NCBI GenBank assembly: GCA_902493835.1
Contig: CABURG010000045.1
Span: forward strand, 1-11,582
Length of the DNA stretch: 11,582 bases
Source of the DNA: an uncultured Collinsella sp.
GTDB lineage: Bacteria; Actinomycetota; Coriobacteriia; Coriobacteriales; Coriobacteriaceae
Direction: 5' to 3'
Below are positions 1-4,436 of this stretch, one piece after another. Each line of letters begins with the position of its first letter. Position 1 is the stretch's first letter. The position numbers were made by a program, and so were the translations under genes. The notes under the pieces were generated by a model. The model did no database searches. It saw nothing but the letters and a program-made list of their open reading frames with translations, and was not told where the DNA came from.

Positions 1-1524
1 AAAAGCCTTCTCGTCGTTAAAGATCTGGTAGGCACGCTGGCGGCGCGAGGCAACCGGCGTATCGGCACCTCGGTTCTGCTCGATCCAAGCCTGGATGATT
101 GCGATTTCCTCGGCAATCTTGCGGTTGGACATCTCGTTGTGCTGAGTGCGCTGCGGAGCCTTTTTGCCGTCCTTGCCCTCGACCTTTACGATCTGTGTCT
201 GCTGCTCCTTGATCTTGGAGAGCGCCATAGGCGTGGGGACAACCTTGAGCAGCTGCCTGCCTAAAACGCGGGCAAGGGCAAACGCCGAGACCTCGCCGTG
301 GGCGGCCGACTCGGGCTGCCGGGCAGCAGTATCTACTGCGGCAGACTCCGGCTTCTTCTGAGACTTGCGCTTAGAATCGCCTTGGGAATTGCGCTCGCGC
401 TTCGGCATAGACGCCTGCTTCTGCGGACGATCGGACTTGCTCTCCTTCGCTGACTGGCGCTTAGGCTGCCCCGAAGAAACCTCGGCCTTCGCATCCTCGT
501 TCTGCGGCGTGGTCTTCTCGGTTGCAGTCTCGGCATGGGAACTGCGGCCTCCACGATGGCGACGGCGGCGAGGCTTGCTCGACGCGCTCTGCTCCGTCTG
601 CTCATCAGTAGGCTGCTGGCCCTTGGCCTCGGCATCAACCTCAAGCTGCGGCTCAACAGGCTTTTGCTCGCGAGCCACCGGCTCAACGGCCTTCTCGTCC
701 TGGGTGGTCGAAACCGACTCGCCCTTCTCCTGACGCTTTACGGGATACGCACGTCCCGCAAAACCGCGGCCGGGACGACACGAACCCGGAGCCTTCTTGG
801 CAGACTCCTCAACATCGTCTGCAACCTCAGAAGACTCTTCAACCTCACGCGCGGCATCCTGCGCTGCAGCCTTAAAGTGAGCACCGCGACGACGCTTGGG
901 CTCTTGGGCCTCCACGGGCTTTTGCTCCTTCGTGGGCTTCTGCGACTCGGCAGCAACCTCGGTCTCAACAGCCTCGGCATCCGTCTCGCCCTTTTGAGCA
1001 ACGGCGCGACGGAAGCGCTCCTGCTGGGCGCGGCGCTGCGCATCGCGCTTGCCACTCCCGCCAAAACCGCCGCGGCCGGCCTTGGCCGTAAAGGCGCGAA
1101 CGACGCTCTCGTCAAGCAGCTCGTCGGTATCGACATGCTCGCGCGGAGCCGTTTTCACCGAAGCGGGCGCCTCGACAACGTCCTCGACGGCCTCTTCGGC
1201 AACCTCGACGGGCTGCTCCTGGGCATCGTTAATCTCGGCATTAATGGTGTAAAAGGCAGGGCGCCCGTTAATGCCGCTACCCTCGATCTTGGTCACGATA
1301 TTTGCCGCGATAAGCTCATCGCGCATCGCCTTGGTGTCGCACTCTTTATCGACGGAGCGGAAAATTTGCGCCAGCGCGCTCGACTTGATCTTGAGCGCCT
1401 TGCGGCAAAGCAGGTCGTAGGCAACCAGCTTGGCACGCTCAGCAGAAAGCGATGTCTGGCTGCTCAGACGCTCAGCCAGGGCATCGACATTATTTTGGTT
1501 ATCGGAATATACCGTCTTGGCCAC
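1..1524 (-). CDS. Unrecognised protein with charged low-complexity middle (3' end outside window)
   Basis: The frame is open from a GTG at 1524 to the left edge (508 codons, no stop), so the gene is partial. I chose GTG because AAAGGGG lies just upstream and the coding reading starts there; the ATG at 1540-1538 is in another frame. Residues 1-100 look folded (helical, then GINGRPAFYTINAEI), winged-helix-like in pattern, but I cannot name the domain. Residues of about 100-410 are rich in Lys, Glu, Gln, Ala, Pro and Arg, with clusters such as KPRRRRHRGGR, and are probably disordered; the basic patches could contact nucleic acid (inference). The final 95 residues look ordered again and end RAYQIFNDEKAF at the edge, faintly like the R-x-x-x-IFGDEK motif I recall from DUF2220/JetD-type proteins. 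That resemblance is weak. No function is assigned. The gene is separated from cstA by a terminator and probably has its own promoter. Confidence 0.82.
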   Translation of the reverse strand, partial: MAKTVYSDNQNNVDALAERLSSQTSLSAERAKLVAYDLLCRKALKIKSSALAQIFRSVDKECDTKAMRDELIAANIVTKIEGSGINGRPAFYTINAEINDAQEQPVEVAEEAVEDVVEAPASVKTAPREHVDTDELLDESVVRAFTAKAGRGGFGGSGKRDAQRRAQQERFRRAVAQKGETDAEAVETEVAAESQKPTKEQKPVEAQEPKRRRGAHFKAAAQDAAREVEESSEVADDVEESAKKAPGSCRPGRGFAGRAYPVKRQEKGESVSTTQDEKAVEPVAREQKPVEPQLEVDAEAKGQQPTDEQTEQSASSKPRRRRHRGGRSSHAETATEKTTPQNEDAKAEVSSGQPKRQSAKESKSDRPQKQASMPKRERNSQGDSKRKSQKKPESAAVDTAARQPESAAHGEVSAFALARVLGRQLLKVVPTPMALSKIKEQQTQIVKVEGKDGKKAPQRTQHNEMSNRKIAEEIAIIQAWIEQNRGADTPVASRRQRAYQIFNDEKAF

Positions 1525-1536
1525 GGGGCCCCTTTC

Positions 1537-1560
1537 ATATGTACACATATACGTTTATAT
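1537..1560. promoter_or_regulatory. Overlapping AT-rich palindromes upstream of the GTG-start gene
   Basis: Two perfect short inverted repeats overlap here: ATATGT-AC-ACATAT (1537-1550) and CATATA-CGTT-TATATG (1546-1561). The AT-rich patch lies in GC-rich surroundings directly upstream of the Shine-Dalgarno sequence of the minus-strand gene starting at 1524. This placement suits a repressor operator or the promoter core, but I could not find a -35/-10 pair with good spacing. Call by position and symmetry only. Confidence 0.35.
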
Positions 1561-1581
1561 GGTACAACGCGCGCCCTTATC

Positions 1582-1639
1582 CATGCAAAACATCTGCGAG
1601 AACACTCGAGCACACTCGAGCGTCACCCACTTTTGCATG
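1582..1639. repeat. 9-bp inverted repeat CATGCAAAA / TTTTGCATG with 40-nt spacer
   Basis: CATGCAAAA at 1582-1590 is perfectly complementary to TTTTGCATG at 1631-1639. The 40-nt spacer includes CACTCGAG twice, 10 bp apart. It lies between the cstA terminator and the start region of the next gene. It could be a paired protein-binding site or a weak stem in the leader of that gene; nothing in the sequence decides between these. Confidence 0.35.
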
Positions 1640-1678
1640 AAAAAAGACCGAGCCCGCGAAGTCGCGGACCCGGTCTTT
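1640..1678 (-). terminator. Intrinsic terminator after cstA
   Basis: On the minus strand AAAGACCG and CGGTCTTT close an outer stem, with an inner CCGCGA/TCGCGG stem, followed by a run of six T. It starts about 40 bp after the cstA stop codon, so it ends the cstA transcript. The plus-strand side also ends in CTTT but has no long T run, so it is mainly a minus-strand terminator. Confidence 0.9.
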
Positions 1679-1717
1679 CCGAGTCAAATGGATGGGAGAT
1701 TCAACCCGTCCGACCGA

Positions 1718-3607
1718 CTAGGCCTTGGCGGCCTCGGCGTCAGCGGGAGCCTCGGCGGCAGCGGCGCGACCGTACTCGGCCTTGCCCATCTCGGACCACT
1801 CGGGCTCCTCATCAGGCATGGAGCCAGCCTCCTTGCCGAAGAACTCCTTGAGGCAGTTGACGGCGACGATGAGGCCCAGGACCATCAGCAGGACGGCAAA
1901 GACGAGCTGCAGGCCCTTGGTGGCGGCGACGGAGACGGCGGCCGTGGTGGCGGTAGCCGGGATGGTGCCGAAGAAGCCGTAAGCCTGGACGGCGGCCATG
2001 CAGCCCATGGCGCTCTGGACCAGCGAGGTGAAGGTGCAGCAGAGCAGGAAGGCGACGGGCACGTAGAGCATCCAACCCTTGCGGCCGGTGCACTTGCAGA
2101 ACACGGCGAGGGTGATCATGGTCATGCCGCCGAGCAGCTGGTTGGAAGCACCAAAGAGCGGCCAGATGTTGGCATAGCCACCAAAAGCGAGGGCGAGACC
2201 GGGAAGCAGGGTGACGACCGTGGCGAACCAGGGGTTGCCGAGGACCTTCATGTAGCCGGCCTTGGACTCGATGGCCAGGGCGTCGTTGGTCTGGGCAAAG
2301 AACTCGGAGAACGAGGTGCGGGCGATGCGGGCGACGGCGTCGAGCGAGGTCAGGGCCAGAGCGGAGACGTTCATGGTCATGAAGACGGTAGCGAGCGTGC
2401 CGTCAACACCGAAGGCCTGCATACCGCGGGAGATGCCAGCGGCGAAGATCTGGAACGGGGTGGAAGCGACACCGGCGTTGAGGGCGCCGGTACCGGCGGT
2501 GTTCATATCAGAGAACATGATGCCGGCAACGATGATGGCAAGGATGCCGACGAAGGACTCGACGATCATTGCGCCGTAACCGACCTTGACAGCGTCCTGC
2601 TCCTTCTCGACCTGCTTGGAAGAGGTGCCGGAAGAAACGAGGCTGTGGAAACCGGAGAGAGCACCGCAAGCGACGGAGACGAACAGGACCGGGAACATCA
2701 TGCCGGAGGCAGTGGAGAAGCCGGTGAAGACCGGAGCGGTGATAGTGGCCTGACCGTTGACGCCCAGGACGACGATGCCGAGAACAGCGCAGACGATCAT
2801 AACGATCATCATGATCGAAGTGAGGTAGTCACGCGGGGTCTTGAGCATCTGGATGGGCATAGCGCCAGCGAAGACCAGGTAGACCATGACGACGGCGAAC
2901 CACTGGAACTTATCCAGGTAGACCGGGAACTGCATACCGACGGCGAACATGAGAACCATGAGGACCACGCCGGTGACGAACTCGGCAGCACCGGTGAGGT
3001 TGAACTTCTTCTGGGCCCAACCAAAGGCGATAGCGACGAAGGTGAACAGGATGGAGATGGTACCAGCGCAGCCGGCGGCATAGGACTTGGTGAAGTCGAT
3101 AGCACCGGTAGCAGCACCAGAAGCGTCAACGGCCGGGGTGAACATGAACGTCTTGCAGACCATGTCGGTGAAGGCAGCGATGACGATGATGCAGAACAGC
3201 CAGCAGAACAGCAGGAACAGGCGACGGCCGGTCTTGCCGATGTACTTCTCGATGAGCTGAGCGAGCGACTTGCCGTTGTTCTTCATCGAAGCGTACAGAG
3301 CACCAAAGTCGTGGACGGCACCAAAGAAGATACCGCCGACGAGGACCCAAAGCACGACGGGCAGCCAGCCAAAGGCCATGGCGACGATCGTACCCGTAAC
3401 AGGGCCAGCACCGCAGATCGAGCTGAACTGGTGCGAGAACGCGGTGAAGGCGGAGACAGGCGAGAAGCTCTTGCCGTCCTTCATGCGCTTGGCCGGCGTG
3501 AGGGCCTCTTTGTCAACGCCCCACTTGTTGGCCAGCCAGCGGCCATAGCCCAGATAGCCGCAGGCGAGCACCGCCGCGGCCACAACCATGAGCAAAACTC
3601 CGTTCAT
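1718..3607 (-). CDS. cstA: CstA-family carbon starvation protein, peptide/pyruvate transporter
   Basis: A 629-residue, strongly hydrophobic inner-membrane protein with many transmembrane segments from residue 3 onward. Family hallmarks are visible: SHQFSSICGAGPVTG (58-72), the AVHDF motif (97-101), SSGTSSKQVEKEQDAVKVGY followed by a membrane segment, and IWPLFGASNQLLGG near the C-terminus. This is the CstA N-terminal domain plus the CstA C-terminal region. E. coli relatives (CstA, BtsT/YjiY; about 700 residues) import peptides or pyruvate with protons under carbon limitation; the substrate here cannot be read from the sequence. The chain is shorter than the E. coli proteins and ends in an acidic/Ala-rich cytosolic tail (EPEWSEMGKAEYGRAAAAEA). 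The start is ATG with AGGAGG 7 nt upstream. It is a single-gene transcript with its own promoter, an unusual leader and a terminator. Substrate class is inference. Confidence 0.95.
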   Translation of the reverse strand: MNGVLLMVVAAAVLACGYLGYGRWLANKWGVDKEALTPAKRMKDGKSFSPVSAFTAFSHQFSSICGAGPVTGTIVAMAFGWLPVVLWVLVGGIFFGAVHDFGALYASMKNNGKSLAQLIEKYIGKTGRRLFLLFCWLFCIIVIAAFTDMVCKTFMFTPAVDASGAATGAIDFTKSYAAGCAGTISILFTFVAIAFGWAQKKFNLTGAAEFVTGVVLMVLMFAVGMQFPVYLDKFQWFAVVMVYLVFAGAMPIQMLKTPRDYLTSIMMIVMIVCAVLGIVVLGVNGQATITAPVFTGFSTASGMMFPVLFVSVACGALSGFHSLVSSGTSSKQVEKEQDAVKVGYGAMIVESFVGILAIIVAGIMFSDMNTAGTGALNAGVASTPFQIFAAGISRGMQAFGVDGTLATVFMTMNVSALALTSLDAVARIARTSFSEFFAQTNDALAIESKAGYMKVLGNPWFATVVTLLPGLALAFGGYANIWPLFGASNQLLGGMTMITLAVFCKCTGRKGWMLYVPVAFLLCCTFTSLVQSAMGCMAAVQAYGFFGTIPATATTAAVSVAATKGLQLVFAVLLMVLGLIVAVNCLKEFFGKEAGSMPDEEPEWSEMGKAEYGRAAAAEAPADAEAAKA

Positions 3608-3642
3608 TACATTTCCTCCTCTAAAAAGAACTTCCTAGACAT

Positions 3643-3681
3643 AAAAAATGAGGGCCGTCGGTTGCGCTCGACGGCCCTCAT
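3643..3681 (-). terminator. Strong intrinsic terminator inside the cstA leader (putative attenuator)
   Basis: On the minus strand ATGAGGGCCGTCG and CGACGGCCCTCAT form a 13-bp perfect stem (3648-3660 and 3669-3681) with an 8-nt loop, followed by six T (3643-3648). It ends only about 35 nt before the cstA ATG. No promoter fits between it and cstA, whose Shine-Dalgarno occupies that space, so cstA transcripts must read through it. That makes it a likely regulated attenuator. It could instead terminate a separate small RNA made from the same promoter, with cstA expressed by leakage. Confidence 0.88.
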
Positions 3682-3689
3682 CTTCATCA

Positions 3690-3770
3690 GCCGCCCGTTA
3701 TCGTACGGGCTAGCTGTATGTGCTAACCCGCATCAGATAATAACTACGCTGATAATGTTTAGCTGATGCG
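3690..3770 (-). promoter_or_regulatory. Alternative hairpins in the cstA leader
   Basis: Read on the minus strand, three stems precede the terminator: CGCATCAG/CTGATGCG (3763-3770 with 3729-3736, 8 bp); GGGTTAGC/GCTAGCCC (3722-3729 with 3707-3714, one G-U pair); and ACGGG/CCCGT (3705-3709 with 3694-3698). The last two share 3707-3709 and exclude each other. The GGCGGC segment at 3690-3695 can also pair, with one G-U, with the 5' arm of the terminator (3670-3675), a possible antiterminator. This chain of competing stems resembles an attenuation leader. It matches no riboswitch class I can recognise. Confidence 0.5.
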
Positions 3771-3801
3771 TGAACATGTCTAAGAAATCCTCTTCAATCA
3801 T
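3733..3801 (-). CDS. Possible 22-residue leader peptide ending NIISVVII
   Basis: An ATG at 3801 opens a 22-codon frame whose last eight residues are NIISVVII, with the stop codon inside the 3' arm of the 3729-3770 hairpin. Clusters of branched-chain residues next to a hairpin chain and a terminator are typical of amino-acid attenuators such as those of ilv operons (family knowledge). The Shine-Dalgarno is weak. A 9-codon GTG frame (3827-3798) ends by overlapping this ATG as ATGA, which could allow coupling. Translation is unproven; treat it as a candidate. Confidence 0.3.
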   Translation of the reverse strand: MIEEDFLDMFTHQLNIISVVII

Positions 3802-3848
3802 GATGCGAACGATCCGTGCGTGTTCACATCCCCCAGTGGTTGAAAAGG

Positions 3849-3877
3849 AGTATGAAACTTTAGTTACCTAAAGTCAA
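3849..3877 (-). promoter_or_regulatory. cstA promoter
   Basis: On the minus strand TTGACT (-35, 3872-3877) and CATACT (-10, 3849-3854) are separated by exactly 17 bp, in a locally AT-rich stretch. Transcription would start near 3842, giving a leader of about 235 nt before cstA. It is the best promoter match in the intergenic region. Confidence 0.65.
3857..3874. promoter_or_regulatory. Perfect 18-bp palindromic operator across the cstA promoter spacer
   Basis: ACTTTAG-TTAC-CTAAAGT is a perfect 7+7 bp inverted repeat with a 4-bp centre. It occupies the spacer between the -10 and -35 elements and overlaps the -35 by three bases. A dimeric repressor bound here would block RNA polymerase. MarR- and TetR-type regulators use sites of this shape (family knowledge), but no regulator gene is nearby to suggest which protein binds. 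Confidence 0.6.
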
Positions 3878-3895
3878 CGCAAATTTGTAATGAAT

Positions 3896-3925
3896 TTTCA
3901 ACTTTTTTGGATTTCTCGGTATAAA
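3896..3925 (+). promoter_or_regulatory. Possible plus-strand promoter facing palindromic element 1
   Basis: TTTCAA (3896-3901) and TATAAA (3920-3925) are 18 bp apart on the plus strand. The -10 is good and the -35 poor. Transcription would run through palindromic element 1 towards the hairpin at 4141-4157. It may simply be AT-rich background near the divergent cstA promoter. Confidence 0.22.
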
Positions 3926-3974
3926 ACGCCACTGACCTCGGACTTTACCCCACGACAGTTTTTGCATGAGAGAT

Positions 3975-4127
3975 GCCCCTGAGAGCCGCGGGAGCCGGGC
4001 GGCGCATATGAACTTTCCTGCTCTACAGTCCTGCGCAAGACGGAAAGCACATTAAGTGCTTTCCTTTGCGTGCGGAACTCGCGATAAAGTTCATATGCGC
4101 CGCCCGGCTCCCGCGGCCCTCAGGGGC
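3975..4127 (+). repeat. Palindromic element 1: 42-nt arms, 69-nt structured centre
   Basis: The left arm 3975-4016 and right arm 4086-4127 are reverse complements at 41 of 42 positions. The innermost 14 nt, CGCATATGAACTTT, are shared with element 2. The 69-nt centre (4017-4085) contains a second hairpin: GGAAAGCAC-ATTAA-GTGCTTTCC (4042-4064), extended by CGCAA/TTGCG (4034-4038 and 4066-4070). The centre starts CCTGCTCTACAG and ends GGAACTCGCGAT. No open frame of note is inside, and no T run follows either side, so it is not a simple terminator. It could be a non-autonomous palindromic mobile element, an extragenic palindromic repeat, or a structured RNA. I do not recognise a described family. 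Strand is given by the CCTGCTCTACAG side. Confidence 0.9.
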
Positions 4128-4140
4128 TCCCATCCCAAAT

Positions 4141-4170
4141 GCGGAGCAAAGCTCCGCACACTATCTTTTT
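4141..4170 (+). other. Small hairpin, weak terminator candidate
   Basis: GCGGAGC-AAA-GCTCCGC (4141-4157) is a perfect 7-bp stem; TTTTT follows at 4166-4170, 8 nt after the stem. That gap makes it a poor terminator. It would close a plus-strand transcript crossing element 1, if one exists. The minus-strand side lacks a T run. Confidence 0.3.
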
Positions 4171-4174
4171 CTTT

Positions 4175-4267
4175 CAGCTAAAGCACGCCGGAAATTCGAC
4201 GCAGCTGGCTAACCTTGCCGGACGTTGTCGACGCCAATCCGGCTCAGAAGCCGCATCGATACAGAAA
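4175..4267. other. Spacer between the palindromic elements
   Basis: This stretch between the two palindromic elements shows no gene, promoter or repeat that I can support. Confidence 0.5.
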
Positions 4268-4424
4268 GGTCCCCGGCGCTGCCCGGGCGCCAGCGGCCGC
4301 ATATGAACTTTATCGCGAGTTCCGCACGAACAGGAGGCCACTTAATGTGGCCTCCGTCGTGAGCAGGACTGTAGAGCAGGAAAGTTCATATGCGGCCGCT
4401 GGCGCCCGGGCAGCGTCGGGGACC
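4268..4424 (-). repeat. Palindromic element 2: 44-nt arms, 69-nt structured centre, inverted copy of element 1
   Basis: The left arm 4268-4311 and right arm 4381-4424 are complementary at 43 of 44 positions. The 69-nt centre (4312-4380), read on the minus strand, matches the centre of element 1 at both ends (CCTGCTCTACAGTCCTGC, then CGTGCGGAACTCGCGAT) and carries the same hairpin with changed but paired bases: GGAGGCCAC-ATTAA-GTGGCCTCC. Apart from the innermost 14 nt, the outer arms share no obvious sequence with element 1. It ends 12 bp from the stop codon of the tsaBD fusion gene. On the minus strand the stem is followed by TTTCTGTAT, so it may also act as a weak terminator for that operon. 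Confidence 0.9.
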
Positions 4425-4436
4425 GCACCCGTACGA

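Noticed and set aside
1602..1622. CACTCGAG occurring twice, 10 bp apart
   Set aside because: A two-copy 8-mer is too short to count as a repeat on its own; recorded only within the inverted-repeat entry.
535..1851. 438-codon plus-strand frame
   Set aside because: It is antisense to the minus-strand partial gene, which has a consistent start and ribosome-binding site, and it runs across the cstA terminator into the cstA 3' end.
1430..3766. Very long plus-strand open frame opposite cstA
   Set aside because: It mirrors the cstA gene, is made of Gly/Asp/Glu/His-rich low-complexity sequence typical of an antisense frame in GC-rich DNA, and has no plausible domain.
3607..3842. Known riboswitch or T-box in the cstA leader
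   Set aside because: I looked for T-box, SAM, glycine, purine and guanidine-type conserved motifs and saw none.
3975..4424. CRISPR array or conventional insertion sequence
   Set aside because: There are only two copies, inverted, without regular spacers or a transposase frame.
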